64,000 nucleotides of DNA, from NCBI GenBank assembly GCA_947625055.1, contig CANQMT010000005.1, forward strand, positions 1 through 64,000, in the 5' to 3' direction. Numbering within the stretch: position 1 is the stretch's first letter; every line of letters begins with the position of its first letter. A program made the position numbers and the translations under genes. Shown here piece by piece: positions 19,516 through 27,920 of this stretch. This DNA is from an uncultured Monoglobus sp. (GTDB lineage: Bacteria; Bacillota; Clostridia; Monoglobales; Monoglobaceae). Below the pieces are notes generated by a model, which was given only the letters and a program-made list of their open reading frames with translations, was not told the origin of the DNA and did not search any database.

Positions 19516-20958
19516 CTATTCAACGGTTTGGGCAGCGGCCAGCGGCGTTAAATCGTCTGTCCAGTAAAAGATTTTTAGTTCCGCGGCGCCGTCGGGAATT
19601 TTGATGCTTCTTGAAAAAGCTTTGTCGTCCGATCCATTAAGGCCGACATTTTCGATTACCTCGGCCGCGGCCAGCGTCATATCTTCTCCGTACGCGCATA
19701 TATACACGTCGCCCGAGACAGCGTTTGCGCTGTCGTTCGTCACGGTGAACGACAAGTTAATAATGTCCTGCGATTTGTAGAAGCTGATATTTTCTATTGC
19801 CGCCGGGAGCTCGCTGCTCGGCTCATTGGCGGGAGAAGGCGCCGGAGTTTCGGTCGGAGCGGCGGTCGGTTCGGGCTCGGGCGTGTATGCCGGCTGTATG
19901 CCCGCTGCCTCGTAATATTCAACGATGTTTTGAAAGTCGACCATGCCGTAGCCGTACTCATCGTTCCGCTCGCCCTGTTTCGCGCCGCCCAGCGGCTCGC
20001 AGGTTCTCGCGAGGAGCTGAATAAATCCGTTTGCGTCGATTTCGGGCTCGAAATACTTCGCCACCGCCGCTGCCGCCGAAACGTACGGAGCGGCGTAAGA
20101 GGTGCCGCGTCCTATGCCGTAACCTCCGGTGATCACCGTGCTGTAAACGTCAACTCCCGGGGCGCAGGCGTCAACCGACGAGTTATAATGACTGAACGAA
20201 CCGCGGGCCTTTTTGTTGTCGATAGCCCCGACGCCGATGACTCCGTCATACGCCGCGGGATAGAGAAGCTCAGTGCCTTTGTTGGCTCCGGATTTGTTGC
20301 CGCTGGCGGCAACGACTATCACGCCGCTCTGCAGCGCATGGTTGATCGCGTCGCGTAATTGACTAAAATCCGAGGGAGTCGTAAGGCTCAGGTTTATAAC
20401 GTCGCAGTCATATGTGTCGACCGCCGCTAATATCGCGTTTGAAATATCGGATATGTAGCCCGTGCGCCCCTCAAGGCCGCGCAGGGCGTATATCGAAACA
20501 CTCGGCAGCACGCCCGCTATTCCTATTCCGTTGTTTGTGTCAGCGCCAATGATCCCCGAAATAAATGTGCAGTGTCCGTAGCTGTCATACAGTCCGAGTT
20601 TGTTTTTCGTGAAATCGGCCTCCGCTGCTATGTTGCCGCCGATGTCGGGGTGTTTGGAAGGGCTGCCGCTGTCAACCACGGCTATTTTCACGCTTTTTCC
20701 GTAAAGGCGTTGTGAATAAATTTTTTCGGGCCGCACCATAAGCGTGTTCCACTGTTTTGAATAATCGGGATCGTTTGGGAATATCCCGTCCTCGGCAGCC
20801 TGAATGGGCGACGGCAGATCGGGATACTCGGAAAAAACCAGTTCCTCATCGGGGATGGTCACGATCCCGTCGCCGTCCGGCGGCTCGGCGAATGACGGCG
20901 CGGCGAACGCCAAAATCAGAGCCGCGAAAAGCGGACACGCAATTTTTTGGAATTTCAT
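19516..20958 (-). CDS. Secreted subtilisin-like (S8) serine protease
   Basis: The roughly 480-residue protein has a signal peptide, a short propeptide-like region, and an S8 catalytic domain with all three catalytic motifs: IAVVDSGSP (Asp), GHCTFISGI (His) and GRGTSYAAPYVSAAAA (Ser). A Pro/Thr/Glu-rich linker (about residues 355-380) leads to a C-terminal module ending LKIFYWTDDLTPL. The same module ends four other secreted proteins in the window. ATG 20958 is preferred; the in-frame GTG at 20967 overlaps the GGAG ribosome site. Confidence 0.92.
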   Translation of the reverse strand: MKFQKIACPLFAALILAFAAPSFAEPPDGDGIVTIPDEELVFSEYPDLPSPIQAAEDGIFPNDPDYSKQWNTLMVRPEKIYSQRLYGKSVKIAVVDSGSPSKHPDIGGNIAAEADFTKNKLGLYDSYGHCTFISGIIGADTNNGIGIAGVLPSVSIYALRGLEGRTGYISDISNAILAAVDTYDCDVINLSLTTPSDFSQLRDAINHALQSGVIVVAASGNKSGANKGTELLYPAAYDGVIGVGAIDNKKARGSFSHYNSSVDACAPGVDVYSTVITGGYGIGRGTSYAAPYVSAAAAVAKYFEPEIDANGFIQLLARTCEPLGGAKQGERNDEYGYGMVDFQNIVEYYEAAGIQPAYTPEPEPTAAPTETPAPSPANEPSSELPAAIENISFYKSQDIINLSFTVTNDSANAVSGDVYICAYGEDMTLAAAEVIENVGLNGSDDKAFSRSIKIPDGAAELKIFYWTDDLTPLAAAQTVE

Positions 20959-20979
20959 AAAAATCACTCCGTAATAATT

Positions 20980-23577
20980 TTATCCTATGTTATAGAGAAT
21001 TTTGATCGCCTCGGCTCGGGTCACGTTGTTGCCGGGCTTAAGAGTTCCGTCGGTGTATCCGTTCATTATTCCGAGAGTCAGCAGCAGGGCTGTCTCATCA
21101 TGCGCCCAGTCGGGCACGTCGTTTTCGTCGGCGGCGATTATCTCGCCGCGGTAAAGTCCCGCGGGAAGCAGCCTCGCGGCGGCAGCGGAGAATTCGCTGC
21201 GCTTTATGCTGCCGGAAGGCGAGAACTCGATCTTATCGCCGTTTTGCTGACCCTTCATTATTCCGAGCGAATACAGAGCCTTTACCTGGTTTGCCGCCCA
21301 TGAAGGTATTTTGCTCATGTCGTCATACGGCGGCGTCACATCGCTGTAGTCCGCGGGATCAATGTTCAGATAGGCGGTGATCATGCAGGCGAACTCGGCG
21401 CGCGTCATGCTGTTGTCGGGCTTAAACAGAGTTTTTCCGTCCTCGTTGTATCCCGAAACCACTTTCCTTTGGGTCATGTACGAGATATAATCCCTCGCCC
21501 AGTGCGAGGCAGTGTCCGCGTATATATTTTCAAGGTTCGAAAGATCGGCGCCCACGGGCATGGTCTTATATGCGCTGAATCCGCCGTCGTCAGTCACGGA
21601 AACAGTGATGACATGCGGCGAGTCGCTATAGTTTTCGGGGAGCGCGTATTCTATTGAGGAGCCCACCGCGTCAAAATCAAAGTCCGCGGCTTTTCCGTCA
21701 TATTTCAAAGTGATATTGCCCGCTTTGAGCGCGCCGTGGAAATTGCTGAATGAGGCGGTAAACACTCCGCCCGAGACCGATGTGTTTATTTTCGGATAGT
21801 CGCTCTCCTGCGGCGGAGGCGCGTTGTCGTACGAAATATTGACGTTCACCGAGGCCGAGCTGCCGCCCGCGGAGACAGTTATCGAACCGCTCGCCGGAAC
21901 ATCCGCGGCGGTAAAGGTCCCGTCTGGCGAGACGCTGCCTAAAGCCGCGCTGCTGAGCGCCCATGTATAAAGCTCATCCGAGTCCGTGAGGGCGGCGCCT
22001 TGGAACTCGCTGTCCGCTGTGAGGCTTATCGTCTCGCCCGGCATCAGATCAAGTCTTGCCGCGGCCTCGCCCGTTGCCTCGTTTTTTATGGTTATGCTGT
22101 CGGGCGTTTCAATCGAATGCAGCATGGTCGAGCCGCGCGCCTCGCCCGAAGCGGCGCTGATATACACGTCTTCGCTGCCGCGGACCGTGGCGAGGCCGTC
22201 GGGAGCGATCTCGCCGTCGCCGCTCTCGACCGCGTATGTCAGCGGCTCGGTTATGGTTGCTTTTCCGTAAGAGCTGTCGATCGCCGACGCCCACACCGAG
22301 GTCGAGCCGCCAGAGAGGATATATTCGCCGTAGGGATATACCAGCAGCTTATAAGGAATGCCTGTGGGGGCGTTCATTTTTTTCAGAAATATAAAATTCG
22401 CGCAGCGGCGCAGGGATTCCGAGGGACTGTTGAGCACGGTGAAATCCGTTGTTTCGGGCAGAGTTCCCGCGAGCTGCGTGCTGCCGCCGCCGTCAAGGTT
22501 CACCGCGTCAACGCAACCGAGCTCAAGCAGGCGGTTCGCCAACGTTTCCTTGCGCACGCCGTAGCTGTAGCCCTGCTGTCTGCCGTCTATCGTGTAGAAT
22601 ATTATCGAGCCGTCGGCCCGTATCCCGACCGCGCTTCGGGGCGCCGCTATGTCGTCATCAAAGTCGAGCTGTCCGTTTCTGATGAGCGAGCCGCCGAGAC
22701 AGCCCGTGCCGTAAGCCGCGTTCAGCCAACGCTCGTCGCCCGTGGTTTCGACCGTGGTTATCGTCAGCTTCTCGCCGGGGGCAATTCCGTTTATACGCGC
22801 TTTGACCTCGTCGGCCACGGCATTGTCAACGCTGAGCAGCAGCTTGCCGTCGGGAATTTCAACCGAGCCGTCGGCCTCAAAGACCGACTCGACCGTGGCG
22901 GTCACGGGGGAGTTAAACTTAAAACCGCCCGAAACATTGCCCAGCACAATGTTTGTGCCGGTTCCGCTGCATTCGGTATTATCGCCGAAATCGTCGGTGT
23001 AGAGATACATGATGTACGGCTGGCGGAACTTGTTGAGCGCCTCGATCCCGAAGCTTTCGCCGTTTTCGCGGCTGACCCTGAGCTCGATCTGCATCGGGGT
23101 CACAAATGCCGTGCCGTCGGGATTAAAGCCGAGGGCGATGAGCTTGTCTGCGTCGCAGGTCAGAACCTCGCCGTCGATTATCGTGTTGCTCATCGGAACG
23201 CCCGTCGTGAATGAGAAAAAGTCCGCGTTCATGCCCATGGCGGCAAAAATTCCCTGACTGTTTAAGTATTGGTTCGTTTCAAGAACCGTCCGTTTGCCGA
23301 AAACCGAGCTTCCGTTTGAAATTATGGGAAGCACGTCGGGATTTGGAAGATACGAGAAAAAGTTCTCGGTCTGCTGCCCCACGCTGTCGCTTAAAAATGT
23401 GTTTTTGTTATACACCGTTCCCTGCGCGTATTCGACCTCGGAATGTGAGGTCTGCTCGCCCAGGATCGAGGCCGCCGAGACCGGAACGCACAGCAATGAC
23501 GCCGCCAGCGCCGCGGCTGTTATTTTTGTTAGGATTTTTTTCGATAAAGCATTTTTAAAAAGATTTTTCATATTCAC
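20980..23577 (-). CDS. SLH-anchored phosphodiester glycosidase family protein
   Basis: The 865-residue surface protein has a signal peptide (about 1-36) and a NAGPA/DUF2233-type phosphodiester glycosidase domain (about 70-400; RSAVGIRADGSIIFYTIDG and NLDGGGSTQL). An Ig-like middle region follows, then three SLH repeats (about 690-865; HWARDYI, SWAANQV, DWAHDET motifs) that bind secondary cell-wall polymer. Bacterial members are thought to cut sugar-phosphodiester bonds in wall or capsule polymers; the natural substrate here is unknown. The subtilase follows 22 bp downstream on the same strand. Confidence 0.88.
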   Translation of the reverse strand: MNMKNLFKNALSKKILTKITAAALAASLLCVPVSAASILGEQTSHSEVEYAQGTVYNKNTFLSDSVGQQTENFFSYLPNPDVLPIISNGSSVFGKRTVLETNQYLNSQGIFAAMGMNADFFSFTTGVPMSNTIIDGEVLTCDADKLIALGFNPDGTAFVTPMQIELRVSRENGESFGIEALNKFRQPYIMYLYTDDFGDNTECSGTGTNIVLGNVSGGFKFNSPVTATVESVFEADGSVEIPDGKLLLSVDNAVADEVKARINGIAPGEKLTITTVETTGDERWLNAAYGTGCLGGSLIRNGQLDFDDDIAAPRSAVGIRADGSIIFYTIDGRQQGYSYGVRKETLANRLLELGCVDAVNLDGGGSTQLAGTLPETTDFTVLNSPSESLRRCANFIFLKKMNAPTGIPYKLLVYPYGEYILSGGSTSVWASAIDSSYGKATITEPLTYAVESGDGEIAPDGLATVRGSEDVYISAASGEARGSTMLHSIETPDSITIKNEATGEAAARLDLMPGETISLTADSEFQGAALTDSDELYTWALSSAALGSVSPDGTFTAADVPASGSITVSAGGSSASVNVNISYDNAPPPQESDYPKINTSVSGGVFTASFSNFHGALKAGNITLKYDGKAADFDFDAVGSSIEYALPENYSDSPHVITVSVTDDGGFSAYKTMPVGADLSNLENIYADTASHWARDYISYMTQRKVVSGYNEDGKTLFKPDNSMTRAEFACMITAYLNIDPADYSDVTPPYDDMSKIPSWAANQVKALYSLGIMKGQQNGDKIEFSPSGSIKRSEFSAAAARLLPAGLYRGEIIAADENDVPDWAHDETALLLTLGIMNGYTDGTLKPGNNVTRAEAIKILYNIG

Positions 23578-23604
23578 CTGTCCTTAAAAATTTCATACCG
23601 ATTA

Positions 23605-23633
23605 ATTATAACACAAACGCCGCGCGCTTTCAA
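23605..23633 (-). promoter_or_regulatory. Promoter of the SLH phosphodiester glycosidase gene
   Basis: On the minus strand TTGAAA (23633-23628) and TATAAT (23610-23605) are separated by 17 bp, about 28 bp before the start codon. It lies in the 135-bp divergent gap to the next gene. Confidence 0.8.
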
Positions 23634-23712
23634 GTGCGGAATTGTTAACAAATTCGGATAGAAAAGGCTCGGTCTGCGAATAATAAGCATAATAAGGAAA
23701 GGATTTGATATT

Positions 23713-24912
23713 ATGGAAACGCATAACACAGAAAAAACAGCGCCGGTTTTCTGGCTCAAGCTCGGTTACGCTATGGGCGTGTCGAGCAAAAGAATAGGCG
23801 TCTGTCGCGACAGCGAGGAAATGTCTCGGATCGCCGCGGACGCGATCAAGGCGGGAGCGGAATGCGCGGGCTGCGAGATATATGATCTGGGAATTCAAGA
23901 TCTGCCGATAACCCGCAGCGCGGCCAGATTTTACAAGGCGGGGGCCACCGCCTACGCCGCGATGCCCGACGGGCCGGGGAGCCTGAAAATAACCCTGCTT
24001 GACGGCAGGGGAATCCAGGCGGCGCCGGAAAAACTTCTGAGCCGCGCGGCGGAGGTCATGAGCCGCGATTTCGCGGGATTTAAGCTGAAGCCCGGGCCTG
24101 AGATAAAGGACTGCACATCGTTTAAGGAGCATTATCTGAGAGAGCTTTCGGGCAGGGTAAAAAGCGAGAGCTTTAATATCAACATGTGTCTTTCGACCAA
24201 ATCAAAGACCGTTTCGGAAATAATCGGAACCGCCCTCAAAGAGCTTTATCCGCGCCTTAAGCCCGAGGCGCGGGACAACTACGCGTTCCGCGGCTTTATC
24301 GGAGCCGACGGCGAGAGACTTAGCCTCGAGCGCGCTGACGGGCGGCGGCTCACGCGGGAGCAGGCGTTTTCGGTAATGGTGTATGTGCTGCTCAGAGACA
24401 GCGAGGTCAGGACCTTTGTGCTGCCCGACTACGTTTCAAAAGACACCGAGGCGGCGATCCTGCGTCTGGGAGGCAGCGTCGTCAGAGTGGGCGACGACGA
24501 GAGCGAGATGATGGGAAAGATGCTCGAGTTCGGCGGCGGCGAGCAGATGATGATGCAGTATGACGGCGTATACTGCGCGATGAAAATTCTTGATTTTCTG
24601 AACCGTTTCGGCATTTCGTTTGACAGCCTGTGCGATCATCTGCCTCGGATATTCAAATCCGAGGCAAAGGTCGAGTGCGGCGCGGGCAGAGAGCGTTCGG
24701 TCCTGGACTCATTGAGGGAGCAGTACAACGCGGCGGGCGATCCCGAGAACGGAGTGAGAGTCAAAAGCGGAGGAGGAGCGGTGCTGATAATTCCGCTCAA
24801 AGACGGAACGATCAGGATAATATCCGAGTCCACCTCGATCGAGGCGGCGGAGGAGATCTCAACTTTATTTAAAAATAAAATAAAAACTCTTGCAAAAGGC
24901 GAACCGTTATGA
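23713..24912 (+). CDS. Phosphohexomutase-like protein lacking catalytic motifs
   Basis: The 399-residue protein has the layout of the alpha-D-phosphohexomutase superfamily: FYKAGATAYAAM where the active-site loop should be, DGERLSLERADGRRLTREQ resembling the sugar-ring and metal-loop region, and GGGEQMMMQYDGVYCAMKILDFL resembling the GGEQSG...DG..A segment. The phosphoserine loop (TASHNP) reads AAMPDG and the DxDxD metal site reads IGADGE, so the phosphotransfer residues are missing. I infer a pseudo-enzyme, perhaps a regulator. It is an intact open frame, and the RNase J promoter overlaps its end. Confidence 0.65.
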   Translation: METHNTEKTAPVFWLKLGYAMGVSSKRIGVCRDSEEMSRIAADAIKAGAECAGCEIYDLGIQDLPITRSAARFYKAGATAYAAMPDGPGSLKITLLDGRGIQAAPEKLLSRAAEVMSRDFAGFKLKPGPEIKDCTSFKEHYLRELSGRVKSESFNINMCLSTKSKTVSEIIGTALKELYPRLKPEARDNYAFRGFIGADGERLSLERADGRRLTREQAFSVMVYVLLRDSEVRTFVLPDYVSKDTEAAILRLGGSVVRVGDDESEMMGKMLEFGGGEQMMMQYDGVYCAMKILDFLNRFGISFDSLCDHLPRIFKSEAKVECGAGRERSVLDSLREQYNAAGDPENGVRVKSGGGAVLIIPLKDGTIRIISESTSIEAAEEISTLFKNKIKTLAKGEPL

Positions 24913-24918
24913 TATAAT
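24890..24918 (+). promoter_or_regulatory. rnj: Promoter of the RNase J gene
   Basis: TTGCAA (24890-24895) and TATAAT (24913-24918) are 17 bp apart. The -35 half lies inside the last codons of the upstream gene. Confidence 0.8.
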
Positions 24919-24924
24919 ATATGG

Positions 24925-25193
24925 GATTTTGAGGAGCGGTACGCTCCGATGTGCGGATCTTGGGCGTTTGCGCCCGTAAATTTAATATATGACAACAGGC
25001 GGGAACTGCGCATGGGTCGATGTTGATGCGCGTTAAGACTGCCGGTGTTGGTTTGCGCGTGCTGATTTTTGATAGCCGAACGCGGGCGGGGCCGTTAATA
25101 CGCGCTGCGGACGGTTTGCGGCAAATCGCGGATAATTGTGTCATTTTAAATTGATCCGTGCCGAAATCCAATAAATTTATCAGGAGGATCAAT
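24925..25193 (+). promoter_or_regulatory. Long GC-rich leader of RNase J
   Basis: About 270 bases separate the likely transcription start from the TTG start codon. The segment is far richer in G and C than other gaps here. It contains simple hairpins: GAGCG/CGCTC at 24935-24946 and GGGCG/CGCCC at 24962-24975, plus paired GCGCAT/ATGCGC words near 25010-25031. No open frame stands out. It may be a control region for rnj or hold a small RNA; I do not recognise a known family. Confidence 0.5.
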
Positions 25194-27122
25194 TTGAAGA
25201 ATAACAACAACACACGACAGGGCAGCGGAAAGCAGCCGCAGAAGGCGGCCAACAAGGTGGCCCATAAGGTCGTGGGAAAGATTGCCAAGCTGGGCGCCGG
25301 CGGATCAAAATCCGTCGGAAAAACGAGCGGAACCCAAAAGACCCCGGCGAAAAAGGCGAACGAAACAAAAAAATCGGTCGAAACCAAGAGGCTTGAAAAG
25401 ACAAAGACCGAAAAAGTTAAGTCCGAAAAAACAAAGCCGAAGGTTAAGGCGAAGGTATTAAAACCTATACGCATCGTGCCTCTCGGCGGACTTAATGAGA
25501 TAGGAAAAAATCTGACGGTGTTTGAATACGGAGAGGATGCGCTTATCCTTGACTGCGGAATGGCGTTCCCTGACGAGGATATGCCCGGCGTTGACATAGT
25601 TATACCGGATATAACTTATCTGCACAAGATCGCGGAAAAACTCAGGGGTATCGTGCTGACTCACGGCCATGAGGACCACATCGGCGCGATACCGTATGTG
25701 CTTAAAGAGTTCCCGCTTCCGGTTTACGGAACTCGCCTCACGCTGGGAATACTCAAGAATAAGCTAAGAGAGCACGGCCTTATCGACAAGGCGAAGCTGC
25801 ATACGGTCAACGCGGGCGACAAGGTGAAACTGGGCGCGTTCGTTGCCGAGTTCATCCACACCAACCACTCGATCGCGGACGCGGTCGCGATAGCTCTGCA
25901 CACGCCCTCGGGCGTGATCCTGCACACCGGCGATTTTAAGATAGACTCAACGCCGATAGACAGCGACATGATCGATCTGGCGAGAATAGGTCAATTGGGC
26001 CGCGAGGGCGTTCTTGCGCTCATGTCCGACAGCACCAACGCCGACAGGCCCGGCATCGCATACAGCGAAAAGACGATCGGAAGAACGTTTGACAGCCTCT
26101 TTGAAAAGGCCGACTCGAACAAGCAGCGCATAATCGTTGCGACGTTCGCGTCAAATGTTCACAGGGTCCAGCAGATAATCGACGCGGCCGTGAAATACGG
26201 ACGCAAGGTGGCGGTCTCCGGCAGAAGCATGGAGAACGTAATCGAGGCCGCGATCGAGCTTAAATACATGCACGTTCCGGACAAGACGCTGATCGCGCTT
26301 GAGGAGATCGACAGATACCCCAAGGAGCAGCTTGTGGTCATAACCACGGGCAGTCAGGGCGAGTCAATGGCCGCGCTGACAAGAATGGCTTTCACGAGCC
26401 ATAAGATGATCAACGTCGAGCCCGACGATCTTGTCATCATCTCGGCAAGCCCGATACCCGGAAACGAGAAATCGGTGGCGAACGTGGTCAACGAGCTTTT
26501 AAAGCACGGCGCGGAGGTCGTTTACGAAAAGCAGGCCGACGTCCACGTTTCGGGTCACGCCTGTCAGGAAGAGCTCAAGATGATCCTGTCAATGGTGAAG
26601 CCGAAGTTTTTCATACCGGTCCACGGCGAGTACCGCCATCTGTGCAAGCACAGAGAGCTGGCTATGGAGACCGGAATTTCAAGAAAAAATATCTTTGTGC
26701 TTGACATAGGCCATGTGCTTGAGATCACGCCCATGTCCGCCAAGGTCGTCGGAACCGTGCCCGCGGGCAAGGTTCTGGTTGACGGTTTGGGCGTCGGCGA
26801 CGTGGGCAACATCGTTCTGCGCGACCGGAAGCATCTGGCGGAGGACGGAATAATCATAATCGTAATGTCGATCGACAAGGAAAGCGGCGAATGCGTTTCG
26901 GGCCCCGATGTTATATCCCGCGGCTTTGTGTATGTCCGCGAGTCCGAGGATCTTATGGACGAGATAAAGACCTGCGCCGAGGAGGTAATCGACCGCTGTC
27001 TGTCGTCAAGGAGCCTTGACTGGACTACTCTGAAAACAAGAGTCAAAAACGAGGTCGGCAACCGCTTGTACATCAAAACCAAGCGCAACCCCATGATACT
27101 GCCGATAATAATGGAAGTTTAA
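25194..27122 (+). CDS. rnj: Ribonuclease J
   Basis: The 642-residue enzyme is a metallo-beta-lactamase/beta-CASP 5'-exonuclease and endonuclease central to mRNA decay in Gram-positives. The zinc motif THGHEDHIGAIPY, the beta-CASP region and a KNEVGNRLYIKTKRNPMILP C-terminus are clear. The start is most likely TTG 25194, six bases after AGGAGG; an in-frame GTG at 25158 lacks a ribosome site. Before the core (from about residue 88, LKPIRIVPLGGLNE) there is a Lys/Thr-rich basic tail not found in Bacillus RNase J and perhaps used to bind RNA. Confidence 0.96.
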   Translation: MKNNNNTRQGSGKQPQKAANKVAHKVVGKIAKLGAGGSKSVGKTSGTQKTPAKKANETKKSVETKRLEKTKTEKVKSEKTKPKVKAKVLKPIRIVPLGGLNEIGKNLTVFEYGEDALILDCGMAFPDEDMPGVDIVIPDITYLHKIAEKLRGIVLTHGHEDHIGAIPYVLKEFPLPVYGTRLTLGILKNKLREHGLIDKAKLHTVNAGDKVKLGAFVAEFIHTNHSIADAVAIALHTPSGVILHTGDFKIDSTPIDSDMIDLARIGQLGREGVLALMSDSTNADRPGIAYSEKTIGRTFDSLFEKADSNKQRIIVATFASNVHRVQQIIDAAVKYGRKVAVSGRSMENVIEAAIELKYMHVPDKTLIALEEIDRYPKEQLVVITTGSQGESMAALTRMAFTSHKMINVEPDDLVIISASPIPGNEKSVANVVNELLKHGAEVVYEKQADVHVSGHACQEELKMILSMVKPKFFIPVHGEYRHLCKHRELAMETGISRKNIFVLDIGHVLEITPMSAKVVGTVPAGKVLVDGLGVGDVGNIVLRDRKHLAEDGIIIIVMSIDKESGECVSGPDVISRGFVYVRESEDLMDEIKTCAEEVIDRCLSSRSLDWTTLKTRVKNEVGNRLYIKTKRNPMILPIIMEV

Positions 27123-27129
27123 TAAGCTG

Positions 27130-27155
27130 AAGGAGCGCCGCGGCGCTCCTTTTCG
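27130..27155 (+). terminator. Terminator after RNase J
   Basis: A perfect 22-bp palindrome, AAGGAGCGCCG/CGGCGCTCCTT, ends in a TTTTC tract eight bases after the stop codon. Confidence 0.85.
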
Positions 27156-27161
27156 CGCAAT

Positions 27162-27190
27162 TTGACAGTAAAATAATTTGTTGCTATAAT
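27162..27190 (+). promoter_or_regulatory. Promoter of the LytTR regulator/kinase operon
   Basis: Consensus TTGACA (27162-27167) and TATAAT (27185-27190) are 17 bp apart, 37 bp before the regulator start codon. Confidence 0.88.
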
Positions 27191-27227
27191 ATGATTATAT
27201 TAACGTTTTTAAAAGCGAGATGATAAT

Positions 27228-27917
27228 ATGACGCTGCATATAGCTGTGTGCGATGATGAAGCTGCGGCTCTCAACAGGACGAAACAATTTTTATCGGCAT
27301 ATAATGATGCCGAAATATTTGAGTTTACTTCCTTTTCTCAAATAGTTGATTTTAAAGATAAGATCGACATCGCGTTTCTGGATATGAAATTTGGTGATAA
27401 TTCGGGTTTTGATGTTGCCAAACATTTGAAAAAGATCAATCCCGATTGTATAATCACGTTTTTTACCAATTATGCCGAATTTATGAAACAATCGTTTGAG
27501 TACCGGGCGTTCAGATATATTCTGAAGGAAGAGCCGTCCGAGTTTATCAAAAAACAGATTGACGACACGATCAACGAATATTATGAGAATAACAGCTTAA
27601 TTGCCGTAAGCTATAAAAATAAGCTGATATATGTTGACTTAAATAATATTGAGTATATCGAAATGATTAATCATACCGCTCATATTCAAATGGGAAACGG
27701 CGACAAACATTTATGGTATAATACACTCGAAAACATTTTAAAGAAATTAACATCAGCGTTTATCAGATGCAGCAGAAGTTATATTATTAATCTGAATATG
27801 ATAAAATTGTTTTCAAATACACACGTTGTCATGGAAAGCGGCGCATCAATCACGATTGGACGAAACTACAAAAAAACCGTGAGCGAAGCGGTCAAAAATT
27901 TTGAAAAGAGGAACTGA
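27228..27917 (+). CDS. LytTR-family response regulator (AgrA-like)
   Basis: The 229-residue protein has an N-terminal receiver domain (AVCDDE acidic pocket, FLDMKF phospho-acceptor Asp near residue 48) and a C-terminal LytTR DNA-binding domain (about 125-229; FIRCSRSYIINLNMI). Such regulators bind pairs of direct repeats and usually control secreted factors or competence. The cognate kinase starts three bases after its stop. Direct repeats just beyond the kinase gene are a likely target. Confidence 0.9.
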   Translation: MTLHIAVCDDEAAALNRTKQFLSAYNDAEIFEFTSFSQIVDFKDKIDIAFLDMKFGDNSGFDVAKHLKKINPDCIITFFTNYAEFMKQSFEYRAFRYILKEEPSEFIKKQIDDTINEYYENNSLIAVSYKNKLIYVDLNNIEYIEMINHTAHIQMGNGDKHLWYNTLENILKKLTSAFIRCSRSYIINLNMIKLFSNTHVVMESGASITIGRNYKKTVSEAVKNFEKRN

Positions 27918-27920
27918 TAA

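Noticed and set aside
22000-23214. 404-residue plus-strand open frame opposite the SLH glycosidase
   Set aside because: It is an antisense shadow, extremely rich in Arg and Ala, with no start signal; the minus-strand protein has recognisable domains throughout.
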